Of a DNA stretch of 64,000 nucleotides, positions 46,110-57,079 are shown piece by piece. The notes beneath the pieces were generated by a model. That model made no database searches, had not been told where the DNA came from, and was given only the letters and a program-made list of their open reading frames with translations. Source of the stretch: Zea mays (taxonomy: Eukaryota > Streptophyta > Magnoliopsida > Poales > Poaceae); assembly GCF_902167145.1 (NCBI RefSeq), contig NC_050098.1:129220207-129284206 (forward strand), in the 5' to 3' direction. Each line of letters opens with the position of its first letter. Position 1 is the first letter of the stretch. The translations under genes and the position numbers were made by a program.

Positions 46110-46757
46110 GTGGCCGCGGGAGAGAGAGAACTCGGGTATCAATCACCTGAAGGGAACCTCAAGGACGTCTTCACTGGAGATTCTGACTCCGGGGATGACA
46201 GCGACCGCCGCAAGAAGCTGTACGTCATGTACGGCGGGAGCTGGGAACTCGCCTCCCGCGGGAACATCAAGTCCCTACGCCGTGAGGTCCTGTCGACAAC
46301 TCCAGGGGCCCCGAAGGCTGCCCCACATCAACGATGGAGGAGCACCACCATCTCCTTTGGGGCATCCGACTGCCCCGACAACATGGCAGGGGCCAGCATA
46401 CTGCCACTCATCATCGCCCCTGTCATCGCCAACATGCGGCTGCACCATGTGTTGATTGACGGCGGGGCAGGCCTCAACGCCATCAGCCATGCTGCGTTCA
46501 AGCAGCTGCAAATCCTGGGGTCCCGTCTAGGACCCTCACGCCCATTCTCTGGAGTGGGCCCACAGCCGGTGTATCCCCTTGGGAGCATCACACTCCCAGT
46601 TACATTCGGGACTGAGGAGAACTTCCGCACGAAGAATGTCATGTTCGACGTTGCGGAAGTCAACCTCCCCTTTAATGCCATCATTGGCAGGCCGACCCTG
46701 TACCGGTTCATGGCCATTGCCCATTACGGGTATTTGGTCCTCAAGATGCCATCCTGA
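46110..46757 (+). pseudogene. protease region of element E
   Basis: Frame with HHVLIDGGAGLNAISHAAF, the D-G-G active-site form of Tat proteases, and downstream FNAIIGRPTLYRFMAIAHYG. It is preceded by a linker with acidic Asp/Ser residues (GDSDSGDDSD) and lies between gag and RT. Confidence 0.82.
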
Positions 46758-47037
46758 CTGGGGTCCTCACCGTGCAGGGTGACCGTGCCACCGCACTTGC
46801 GACCGTAGAGAAGCTGCACGCCCTGGCGGCAGAGACTGCTCGCTCGGACGACGGAGGGAGGAATCCCTCAACCTTCGGTACCAAGGCGCCCCCAAGGCGC
46901 CAAAGGTACAACCATCCGGAGTGGATGGTGTCCCCGTCAAAGCTATCCGGCTCGCTGCGGATTCCACCCAGACCACTCGCATTGCGGGTGATCTGGACGA
47001 GAAATAGGAACTCGCGCTTGTCGCCTTCCTCCAGGCA

Positions 47038-48961
47038 AATGCCAACGTGTTCGCATGGGAACCGTCGCAGATGCCTGGGATTCCCAGGGAGGTGATCGAG
47101 CACCACCTGAAGATCAACCCCGACGCTAGGCCAGTGAGTCAGAAGCCTCACAGACAGTCTATTGAGCGGCAGGACTTCATCTGAAAGGAGGTCCGAAAGC
47201 TGCTAGACGCTGGCTTCATCGAAGAGGTTCATCACCCAATATGGCTGGCCAACCCAGTCATCGTCCCCCAGGAGAATGGGAAGCTTCAGATGTGTATTGA
47301 CTACACTAGCCTGAATAAGGCCTGTCCCAAGGACCCGTATCCACTACCACGTATAGACCAAATCATGGATTCTACCTCCGGGTGCGACCTATTGTCATTC
47401 TTAGACACTTACTCTGGTTTCCATCAAATCCAGATGTCTAGGGAAGATAAGAAGAATACCGCTTTTGTAACAGTGGATGGGCTTTACTGCTATGTTGTTA
47501 TGTCGTACGGTCTGAAAAACGCCTTGCCCACATTTGTGCGGGCGATGAGTAAGACTTTCGAGGATCTGATTAGGGACAAAGTGGAAGTCTACGTCGACGA
47601 CATCATGGTCAAGACTAAGAGAGGGTCGACCCTAGTGGAAGACTTAACCCTGGTCTTCGACGAGCTACGGGCAACCCGCACAAATCTGAACCCGGACAAA
47701 TGCGTTTTTGGCGTTTCCGCTGGGAAGTTGCTGGGATTCCTGGTTTCGTACCGGGGCATTGAAGCAAACCCGGAGAAGATCAGAGCGATCGAGGCAATAA
47801 GGCCCCCGGCCTGAGTCAAGGACGTCCAGAAGCTTACAGGATCATTAGCCGCCCTTAGCCGCTTCATTTCGAGGCTGGCTGAGAGAGCGCTGCCCTTCTT
47901 CAAGTTGCTGCAGAAGTCCGGGCCCTTCTCCTGGACCGATGAGGCGGAGCAAGGCTTCCAGGAGTTGAAGTAGCACTTGGTGTCCCTACCAATATTGGTA
48001 GCTCCGGAACCAGAGGAGCCGCTGTATTTATACATCGCGGCAGCCGCGGAAGCGGTGAGCATGGTGCTGGTCGTCGAGAGACCCGCACCAGAAAGCCAGG
48101 AACCTGAGGACTCGGGACCGGCTGCAGGGGTCCGAACCATTCAAAGGCCGGTCTACTACATCAGCGAGGTCCTTCATGAGGCAAAAACCAGGTACCTTGA
48201 GACGCACAAACTCCTCTATGTTGTGCTTGTCGCGTCCAGGAAGCTGCGCCATTGTTTCCAAGCGCACAGGATTGTGGTGGTGACCTCCTTCCCATTAAGG
48301 GCCATCCTCCACAACTCTAACGCCACAGGCAACATCGCCAAATGGGCCGCAGAGCTCGCTGAGTTCTAGCTGGACTTCCAACCTCACCACGCCATCAAGA
48401 GTCAGGTCCTGGTTGACTTCATCGTAGAGTGGACACCCCCAAGCGTCCCTAGGGGTCCGGGTCCTGATTCAAACCCCACACCTGCGGAGCCCAGGGGTCC
48501 GGCCTTCACCGAGCCCCACTGGATGCTCTACTTCGACGGATCTACCCACCAACAAGTTGGCGGGGCCGGGGTGATCCTCATCGATCCAAGCGGAGATCAA
48601 GTGAAGTACATGGTGCACCTTGAGTTCAAGGCCACCAACAACATGGCAGAGTACGAGGCGCTGATCTTCAGCTTATCGGCAGCCCTATCCCTGGGAATCC
48701 GCTAGCTCCTGGTGAAGGGAGACTCCTAGCTGATCATCAAGCAAGTCCACAGGGAGTGTAGCTGCAATGAGCCCAGGCTCGCAGCCTACCTTCTTCACGT
48801 GAGAAAACTGGAGAAAGTCTTCACGACCCTGGAACTACAACATGTTCCTCGGGCCGACAACTCAGCGGCAGATGACCTCTCCGTGAAGGCATCAACTTGG
48901 GCACCCGTGCCCGAGGGCATCTTCGAAAGACGGCTACTGAGACCCACCGCCTAGCCTGCCG
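47038..48961 (+). pseudogene. RT and RNase H of element E
   Basis: One reading frame with nonsense codons. The RT has MPGIPREVIEHHL, CIDYTSLNKACPKDPYP, SFLDTYSGFHQIQM and VEVYVDDIMVKT (YVDD site intact). After the RT connection and a first RNase H region (LYLYIAAAAEAVSMVLV, LHEAKTRYLETHKLLYVVL) comes a second RNase H-like domain (MLYFDGSTHQQVGGAG, NNMAEYEALIFSL), the pair seen in Tat elements. In-frame stops include 47971-47973, 48367-48369, 48703-48705 and 48727-48729, each replacing an expected Gln. Confidence 0.87.
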
Positions 48962-49157
48962 AACTGGGCGAAGGGGGCGAGACTAGCACCTCGAAGCTAG
49001 AGGTCCTGGTGGCGTCCCAGAACCCACCAAAGACTGTGTGTGCTACAGGGGGCCTGCCAGCCCCTTAGCACCGCAGCCAATATCTCAGAGTGGTCCCAAT
49101 GCATGGATCTCTGAGATCTAGGACTACCTAAAGGAGAATATCCTTCCTGAAGACCAT

Positions 49158-49955
49158 GTGTCCGCAGAACGCATAGTGCGGTTGGCTAAGCGCTACGCGG
49201 TGGTGGAAGGGGATCTCTACCACCACGGCACCAACGACATTCACATGCGATGCATTACCCAGGAGGAGGGTCGTGAGTTGCTCACAAAGATCCATGGAGG
49301 AGAGTGCGGAAGTCATTCATCATCCCGCACACTGGTCGGTAAGGCCTTCCAGAATGGCTTCTACTGGCCAACCGCTCTACAGGATGCAGTTGAGATGGTA
49401 AAATCCTACAAGGCGTGTCAATTCCATGCAAAACAGATACACACACCAGCTCAGACCCTACAGATGATTCCACCCTCTTGGCCATTCACCGTATGGGGGG
49501 TGGATATCCTGGGACCATTTTCCAGGGCCGTTGGCGGGTACCGGTACCTCTTCGTCGCCATCGACAAGTTCACCAAGTGGCCAGAGGCCACTCCTGTGGT
49601 CAACATCACCCAGGGTGCCACTGTCGCCTTCCTCAAGTCCATCGTCTGTAGATTTGGGGTCCCAAACCGTATCATTACGGACAACGGAACCCAGTTTACA
49701 AGTCGGATCTTCCAGGAATATTGCAAGGGCATCGACACCTAGCTCTGCTTCGCATCCGTGGCCCACCCCAGGAGCAATTGCCAAGCGGAAAGGGAAAATG
49801 CAGAGATCCTCAGGGGACTCAAGACGCGCACCTACGATTACTTGAAGAAGCATGGTGAGAATTGGGTCAGTGAACTCCCATCTGTGCTATGGGGGAACCA
49901 GACAACACCCAGCCGAGCCACCGGGGAGACCCCGTTCTTCCAGTGTCCGCTCCTT
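49158..49955 (+). pseudogene. integrase of element E, C-terminally truncated
   Basis: Shifted one frame relative to RT/RNase H. Core blocks: WGVDILGPFSRAVGGYRYLF (first Asp), ITDNGTQFTSRIFQEY (second Asp), QAERENAEILRGLK (Glu). A TAG at 49740-49742 replaces a Gln. Homology ends abruptly after RATGETPFF at about 49945, where antisense-ORF sequence begins, so a deletion has removed the C-terminus. Confidence 0.85.
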
Positions 49956-49998
49956 CTTCATCGCCTAGGAGCCCAGAGCCGCCTGCGCCGTCTGGGCT

Positions 49999-52539
49999 AC
50001 CTACGCTACCTGCTTTGCTTGGAACCGGCGGACCCGCTCCTCCAGTGTCCGCTCCTTCTCCTCCAGTTTCTTCTCCTTCTCCTCTGCCTCGTGCTCGTGC
50101 TCGACCAGCAACTTTTCCTGCCTTTCCTGCATCGCCTCCCTCCAGGCGAGGTCCTTCTCCTGCCGGACGAGATCCGTCGCCCGCTCCTCCAGGGAGGCAT
50201 CCTTCGCCTTGAGGTTTTCCTCGGCGAGAGAGATGTTGCTAGCCCTGTCATCAAGCTCCTGTCGCAGCTTTTGCAGAGCCGCTTCAATCGCGGTCTGCTC
50301 ATCCCGCTGCTTCTCCAGCATCACATTGTAGACTTTCTGCTTCTCATGGAATTCTGTGATGACCGCCTCCCTCTAGTCCAAGTGCTCTTTCTTCTTGACC
50401 AGCCTCTTCTCCTCCCGGGTCACCTCCCGCTCCCGATCGAACACCTTCTCCAGGTCCTCCTTGAGGTCCTCGCGCTCCTGCTCAAGCTCGGACCGCTCCG
50501 AAGCAAATTGGCAGGACGCGGCCTTGGTACGCTCCTCCAGCTAGGTGCGCTAATCACCAAGGCGCTGGTGCTCAGTCTCGAGCGCCTCCCACTCCCGCAG
50601 GATCACCGCCTCGGTCTCCCAGAGAGCCTGATGAGCGTGGGACAACACCCGAGGGAGGGGAGGCGGCACCGTTTCTAGCCCGGCGTCGACCTGGAGCCGC
50701 CGCCCAATAATAACCTCCGGATCCTCCAGAATAGGCGACGAAATGGAACTGGGCGCGCCCCCGCGCCTTCTGCCGTTGCCAACGGTATATTCGACGACAT
50801 CGCCACCGTTGGGTCTGCAGTAGCCGTTGGCGGTGCCGCTGCTACTGGACCCCTGGCTGGAGCATGGGGCCCGACGGCGCTGCCTCGGCAGTGGCAGCTG
50901 GTACCTGGGGGCCCGACGGCGCTGTCGCGGCAGTAGCAGTCGCAACCTGGGGGCCTGACGGTGCCGCCTCGGTAGTGGCAGGCGAAGGCAGGTCGCCGGC
51001 ATCAAGGCTAGCAGACACCTGCTGCTGGGAGTCAGATTCACCAGTGGGAGCGACTTTGGAAGCAGAGGGAGAAGAGGCCCTGATAAGCAAAGGACGGGTT
51101 AATACCCGTCAACATGGTAACTAGAACAATGGGGAAAATAAAAAGGGATACACTTACTTGGGGCCCTGAACCTTCCAGCGACCCTGGAAGCGAGACGTCC
51201 GCTGCCCCTGCTGCTGTTGATGCTGCTGCCCCTGCGGCGGTGGCGAGCCAAATGATGGTGGCGGCAGCGGCGGGACTGATGGTGGTGCTGGTGGAGGACT
51301 GACACGCCTCTGTGAGCCCTAGGCCTGGGAGCCGGCCTCCTTGACCCGCCAGCTGTCCTCTGGCGCTTCTGAGGGAGGTCTGAGTCAAGGGGTGGATCCA
51401 TGACGAAAGACCCATCCGCGCGACGCAGTCGGTGCCGCCTCTCTCCCTCCGACCTTCTGGAACCACCCGGGGCGGAAGAACTACTCGCAACCCCCTTGCC
51501 CTTGTCCAAGGGGCTGAGGGTCGTGGGGGGGAGCTCTGGAGCCGGCATCGGTGGAACGGGAACCTCCGGCCGGTACACCGGGGATCTGAATCCCACGGTG
51601 GGGGTCCCGGCCGCCGGTCTGGCAAACCGCTACGCCGCTCTCGTCAAGGGTCGGCAGCCAATCCAAGATCGCTGCCCTCAACCCTTGGTCGTTGCAGAGC
51701 GGAGGAATGCCCTTAGGAGGGATTAAGGTCTCAGCGACGAAGGACTCACCAGTAATCCCCTTCAACAGGAGCTCCAGTTCCTCCCAGGATAGGTCGGTGC
51801 CTGGCCTGCGATGGACCCGACCGAGGTCGTTCGGGCTAGTGAACAAGCAGCTCAGGCGTGCCCTCGCCTGCAGCGACGCGATCCGACGCTTCAAGAAGTT
51901 GCCGACCACGTGCATCGACGTCAGACCGCCAGTCGCCAGGGACTTGATCCTGCCCAATACGGGCTCGAACTCCGGTGTCAACGACGGCTTGGCCCTCCAT
52001 TACTTCTTATCGAGCCTCGGCCCGTCACTCGGTAGTACGAGGCGGTCGCTGGCCTCGGTACTGGCGATCACCCATTCGGCCCGTCAGTTTTCCCACCTCG
52101 TGCCGCTAAGGGAGGAGATATAGGCACCGACCGAATCCGCCCTCGTCTAGAAGTAGTACGCACCGAGATGGTCCTTGGCCTTCCTGGACTTCACCAGCAC
52201 GAAAAAATGACAGAAGAGAGAGGTGCACGGCGCCACCCCCACGAACATCTCGCACAGATGAGCGAAGATGGCCGCCTGAAGGATGGAGTGGGGTGTGAGG
52301 TGCTGGAGCTGGAGACCGAGATTGTCCAACAGTAACATGAAGGGAGAGATCGACAGCGCCAACCCGCACGAAAGGTAGGAGACAAAGAGCACAAACTCCC
52401 CGACGGTGAGATCACCGAGGGGGGTAGCGTCGGCCCAGATCCTCCAGGCGTGCGACGGCGCACTCCATCCGAGCAGGCGGCGCACCGTGTCGAGCGTCCT
52501 CTCGGTCTGGTAACGCTCGGGATGAACCAGCGAAGCCAT
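49999..52539 (-). pseudogene. antisense ORF of element E (Transposase_28-like domain plus coiled coil)
   Basis: Minus-strand gene between integrase and 3' LTR. ATG at 52539 opens MASLVHPERYQTERTLDTVR. The conserved block has GEFVLFVSYLSCGLALSIS and LTPHSILQAAIFAHLCEMFV, as in the Pfam family 'putative gypsy type transposon' (Transposase_28). The frame continues through 51981-51481 with stops, then a Pro/Ser-rich stretch. A probable intron (GTAAGT at about 51159, acceptor near 51082) leads to an Ala/Pro-rich part with APSGPQV repeats, then a long Glu/Lys coiled coil (50590-50001: REEKRLVKKKEHLD, EEKEKKLEEKERTLEERV). Such antisense ORFs are a known Tat trait of uncertain function. This copy carries several stops. 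Confidence 0.78.
50000..50066 (-). repeat. short direct repeat at the deletion joint of element E
   Basis: CCAGTGTCCGCTCCTTCT occurs at about 49938 and again at about 50041. The first copy abuts the end of integrase homology, so the repeat marks the probable deletion or slippage joint. Confidence 0.5.
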
Positions 52540-53096
52540 GGCGACTACAGTGGCGAAAAGCAGAAAAATGCGAGTGCAACAGAGGCGCAGAGGACTCGGA
52601 GGAGAAAGGACGCAACAGTTGAAGAAATTGCGAAAGCATAACTGCTGGTCGCGGGATGAATCCCCTTTTCTTTGAAGGCTCTCCCGCTCGCGTCTCGATC
52701 CCATCCGATGTGCACCTAGTGCTCGCAGTGACCCAGTCCCCGACATGGGGGCCCAGGTCTACATGTCACGCACCTGTTGAACCGGCCTCCGAGTGCGTAG
52801 AAGACGGAACATCCTCCCGGAAGCAAACCGTCACGTAGGATCGCACGTCGCCTAGGGGCCGCTGAAGGATATTTTAACTTAGGCGGCGACAATGATACGC
52901 CCCGCGCACGGCCTGACAAAACCACCGGGCGTGGGGGCCACGTACCTGCCAGCTGCGGGGACAGACGTGGCAGGCGGCATGACCGAAGGCGGGTTAGCGG
53001 TGGCTACGTCAGCAAGTGCCTAAAAATGGCACGCCAATCAGGATTTGGCCCCACCTGCAGGCTTGTAACCTCCCCTGAGGTGGGCCCAGGGGCCAC

Positions 53097-54192
53097 TGTC
53101 GGTACCCTGGAACAGGGGTACCCCTTACTATAGTATGAAGGCACAGTACCCGCGCGTCTATATCTAGACGCGCGGTAAACAACGCCCGACCCTACCACGT
53201 GGGCGACTCCGGGGCCGCCAAGTGACCAGAGAAGGTAACATATACCGTGATATCGTCAGTGGATCCGGACCCCCGTGGGAAAATGCCGGACCCCAGCATA
53301 CATGACCCGGACCTCTGGGTACGACCCAGGACCTCCACGTTCCCTCGGATGGGACCTGGACCCCTCTAAGTGAGGTCCGGGCCGTCCACGGCAAGGTCCC
53401 GGTACGAAGAATACCCTGGCCTAAGTCAAGGACGTACAGGGGTCCGGCGTAGACACTTGTCAGGGTATTTCTCGGTGTGCTTCTGCTCCCCGCTCAGGCG
53501 GGGACCCGATACTGCCACGTGGCCTATTGCCCATGACGTAAGCCAGCGGGCGGAGCCTGACGTAAGGCCTCTAGGCTACGCGATCTCTGCATTTATTGCG
53601 GAGAAGACGCGCCGCCTGTCCGCCCTGCTGACAGGCGATGTGCCGTCTTGTCATTTAATGTGCCCCGTCCACTCTGATGGCAGGCGACGACCAGACCACC
53701 CTACAGGCGGCGTGCCTGTCCAATCAGACATCGGGCAGAACGCCCATACCGCCGCGCGTGCGATGGTCATCATGACTTTTACGATGCCGGGGAACCTTCT
53801 GCTGCACGCCAATGCTACTCAAGCGGCGAATATCGGGGCACAGGGAGATTGCACAAGGTGACTGGCATTAGTTGCTCCGGGTATTCCATCTGTGGCGTTC
53901 CTAGGCCCACATGTTGGGGTTCAGTGTCTTTGTATGTGCCCCCTTGGGCTATAAAAGGGAGGGCACGTGACACAGATAGACTCAGACTCTCAGCTCTCAA
54001 TCTTCCACAACAATTCAACACATAGTGGAGTAGGGTATTACGCTCCGGCAACACGAACCACTCTAAATCCTCGTGTGTTCATGTGCTCGGTGATCGCTTA
54101 GTAAGACAGGCAAAACGCTTAAGGCCCTTCCTCATCTTAGGATTTAGGGCGGGTGCATTCTGCCACCCAGCCGGAGAATTCCCTCTCCGACA
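53097..54192 (+). repeat. element E 3' LTR
   Basis: About 1,096 bp, close to 43524-44621 with scattered substitutions. Followed by the GTACT duplication and element C gag sequence. Confidence 0.92.
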
Positions 54193-54197
54193 GTACT

Positions 54198-55464
54198 CGA
54201 CTAAGAACATACCTAGTGCCACTCCTGGGGTCTTCTGGACTGTGTCGGCCTCCAGGTGGTTCACCTTTCCATATTGGGCACGAGGCTGCCCACAATTGTT
54301 GCCTCCTTGCTGCATTGCATTCTACCTGGCAGGGGCATTGGGAGCTGGCGGTTGTTGAGCTGCTTTCTTTGGGCAATGATTCGCCCAATGGCCTTGTTCC
54401 CCACAGTGGAAACATGCACGACCTCCTCCTTGCGCTGGAGCTGCTTGGTTGTTCTAGTTGGTTGCTGGGGCAGGAAGGCGAGGTGCCTGGTTGCTGTGAC
54501 GCTGATACTGATTTCCTCACTGCTGGTTGTTTTGACGGTACTACTGCTGCAGAGGAAACTGCCTCTGGTACTGATGTTGCTGGATCTGGCGCTGATGCTG
54601 GTGCTGGTCACCTTGCTTGAATTGCTGAGGTGGGTTGCTTGAGTAGCGAGGACAACTGCTACTCCTGGCCTGGGATCCACCAATCTTGTGTTTCCTGTCT
54701 TCCATCTCCTGACGCTTCCTTTCAGTCATAATGGCTCCGTCGATCAAATGCTAGAAGGTAGGGAAGGTGTGGTTAATCAGCTGGTAGTGAAGGGGATCAA
54801 CCAAACCTCTCAGGAAACGGTACTGCCTCTTAGCATCTGTATTGACATCTTCTGGCGCATAGCGTGACAGCTGTAGAAAACTTGTCCCTGTACTCACTGA
54901 CAGACAGGGACCTTGCTTCAAGGCTAAAAACTCTTCCTTCCTTACTGTCATCAGTCCCTCGGGCACATGGTAACGACGAAAGTTGTCTCTTAACTCCTCC
55001 TATGTGATGGCTTCAGGGTCGGCATGGGTGGCGAGGTAAGACTCCCACCAAGACTGTGCTGCTCCTCTTAGCTGTCGGGGACCATACAACACCTTCTCAC
55101 GATCGTTGCACTGAGCAGTGTGCAACTCACGTTCCACAGTATGCAGCCAATCTTCAGCATCCATGGGATCAGCGGAATGGGCAAAGACAGGGGGATGGCC
55201 CCTCATGAATTCAGCTCGCTTGTCTCTAGGCACCTGTGGCATCTAGACTTGCACCTGAGGTTGAGGTGGGGGTGGCTGCTGCTGCACCTACTGCATTTCT
55301 GCTAAGGTCTGACCAATTTCTTGGACTGCTTGAGTCTACATCATGAACATCTACTGAATGGTCATCGGGGGTGGGGGTGGCAACTGCTGCTGGGCTGCCA
55401 CCTCCTAGGATGCCTGCTGCTCCTGTTGAGCACGCCTTGCACCTCTGCGCCTGTTCTCTGACAT
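54198..55464 (-). pseudogene. gag of element C with CCHC zinc knuckle
   Basis: ATG at 55464 begins MSENRRRGARRAQQEQQAS, then a Gln/Pro-rich stretch with stops. The Retrotrans_gag core follows (DPMDAEDWLHTVERELHTA, GAAQSWWESYLATHAD, EEFLALKQGPCLSVS). The zinc knuckle CFHCGEQGHWANHC at 54414-54373 is intact and in the same frame as the ATG. The frame is cut by element E and continues into the protease at 43523. TAG codons in the Gln-rich part read as Gln to stop changes. Confidence 0.85.
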
Positions 55465-55825
55465 CTGTAGAAAGCACACACATATCATATCTGACTCTGC
55501 AGTCTTTCAACATAAGAAAAGATATATGGAAATCTTCATAGCACTGAACAATTGATCATCTTCACTGACTCCCAACACAGCTCTTCAGATAAAGAGGAAA
55601 GCGAAATTAAAGGGATTGCCCAACTAAATAACCGTCTTTATTAATAACTACACCAAGTTGCAGGGGATGCCCACACCTTGATGACAACCATTACAAAGAT
55701 CCAACTTCATTACAAGTTCATCACGACAAGCATCAAGACATATGACAAGCAAACTAACTCTAACTAAGACTAACTGAGACTAAGACACTGAATTAAGCAT
55801 TATTATAGACTCCGACTATGTCGAT
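55465..55825 (-). other. spacer between extra ORF and gag of element C
   Basis: AT-rich and non-coding. It separates the extra ORF (stop at 55826) from the gag ATG (55464). Confidence 0.5.
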
Positions 55826-56842
55826 CTATGGATCCAAATCTATCTGGGTCCTACAGTCAGGGGTACCATAATCAAAGCGACCACGGGGAAGCGAACGATA
55901 AGGGTGCTGAATCCCGATAGGGGTGGGAGAACCACCATCTAGATGGTGGCGCGCTGCGCGCTCAGCACGCAATTCCGCAACCTCCGCCCGAACCTTGCCC
56001 AACTCGTCAAGAGCATGGTCCAGCTCGGTGTTGAGCACGGCGACCAAGTTGACCATGTTGTTCAGTTTAGGATTGCCCTCACCAACGGGTAAGACAATCA
56101 CACCTCTAGCACTGCCGATCGAACGACGAGGGTAGTACTTCAGGTCGAGGCCGTCAGCTACCCCACTAAACAACGAGCAATACTGCGAAAGTGCACGTCG
56201 TGCAACATCTTGCATGGCTGCCTCGGCAGTATCCCTCTCAGTAATAGAATAGTGCTCTGAGAAGGCCTCTGCACCCCGAAGATCATCGTCCGGATGGCGC
56301 ACCAAGCAAGTAGCCTCCCATTGGTCCAGGTATAACCCGCAACGAAGCTGGTAGACTACACAACGATACTCGATGGACCAAATGTGTCGGTCGAAAGCCC
56401 GACACAACAAGGTGTCGAGAGCGTCATAGAAGTGACACCCGCGAGCGGCGTCACGAGTGATGGGTCTAGCGATCCATCCTTCTGGCCCTTGCTCCTCCAA
56501 GAGCTCCATGTTGTGGCTCGAACTACCACCGACGTCGTTGTCATCGTCTCCGTCAGGGTCTCCTCTAGCAGCCGAGATGCCCTGTGGTGGTGCAGGAGGC
56601 ATCTCTGGCTGAGGTGCAGGGGAAGGCTGCCTCCCAGACTCCACCTCCTCCTGAGGCAAGGGGGAAGAGTCCTACTGCTCCTGCTCCTGGCGTTTGCGCT
56701 CCTGCTCCTCGTGCAGGAGACGATACAGTCTATCCAGGTGGCTAGACTGACCTATCACCGTGCGGCGCAGTGGGCGCTCCGCTAGGCGAGAGGGCAAAAA
56801 GGGGATCACTGACTTACGTGCAGTGCATCTAATACGAGCCAT
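55826..56842 (-). pseudogene. extra ORF of element C with histone H3-like N-terminus
   Basis: ATG at 56842 opens a 338-codon frame with a single stop, TAG at 56674-56672, in a Gln-rich stretch (RQEQEQ*). It starts MARIRCTARKS, against MARTKQTARKS in histone H3, identical at 8 of 11 positions including TARKS around H3 K9. It then diverges into an Arg-rich segment (PSRLAERPLRR) and a Glu/Gln helix. Next are a Pro-rich and Asp-rich linker (DPDGDDDNDVGG), a globular helical domain (GCHFYDALDTLLCRAFDRHI, DTAEAAMQDVARRALSQYCS, GLDLKYYPRRSIGSA) and a short coiled coil (LDHALDELGKVRAEVAELRA). No gag, pol or env signature is seen. It lies between primer site and gag. Function is unknown; chromatin mimicry is my inference. 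Confidence 0.72.
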
Positions 56843-57063
56843 CTACAAAAGACATCATAAGCACAAGAGTGAGAGTAGAACTATAAGACCAGCAAGTAAA
56901 CAAAAAGAAAAGTGAGACAAAGTTTTGTAAGATGAGTAATAACATATAATTGGTCAAGATGACCAACTTTTGAAATGACACTAAAGGTCAAGGTAAGAGT
57001 AGAGGTCTATGGTCCTTAGGGCGACCATTCTAGTCTAGGTTAGCTGTCCTACAGTCAACAAGG
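56843..57063 (-). other. element C leader
   Basis: Non-coding leader between primer site and extra ORF, with purine-rich stretches and no recognised motif. Confidence 0.5.
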
Positions 57064-57075
57064 GCTTTGATACCA
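57064..57075 (-). other. element C primer-binding site
   Basis: The minus strand reads TGGTATCAAAGC a few bases inside the 5' LTR, one mismatch from the initiator-Met primer site. This fixes the element's orientation. Confidence 0.8.
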
Positions 57076-57079
57076 CTTA

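Larger units (their letters stand above)
43524..54192 (+). mobile_element. element E: Tat-type gypsy retrotransposon with antisense ORF
   Basis: Flanked by GTACT (43519-43523, 54193-54197) inside C. LTRs 43524-44621 and 53097-54192, about 1.1 kb, begin TGTC(A/G)GTACCC and end CTCTCCGACA. Gag, protease, RT, RNase H and integrase are on the plus strand and a decayed antisense ORF lies before the 3' LTR. RT style (YTSLNKACPKDPYPLPRIDQ), a second-type RNase H and the antisense ORF place it in the Tat lineage. Many nonsense codons and at least two frameshifts. Confidence 0.92.

Noticed and set aside
50001..50324. Long Glu/Lys coiled coil on the minus strand, at first sight a myosin- or kinesin-like host gene
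   Set aside because: It is continuous with the antisense ORF of element E and lies between integrase and the 3' LTR.
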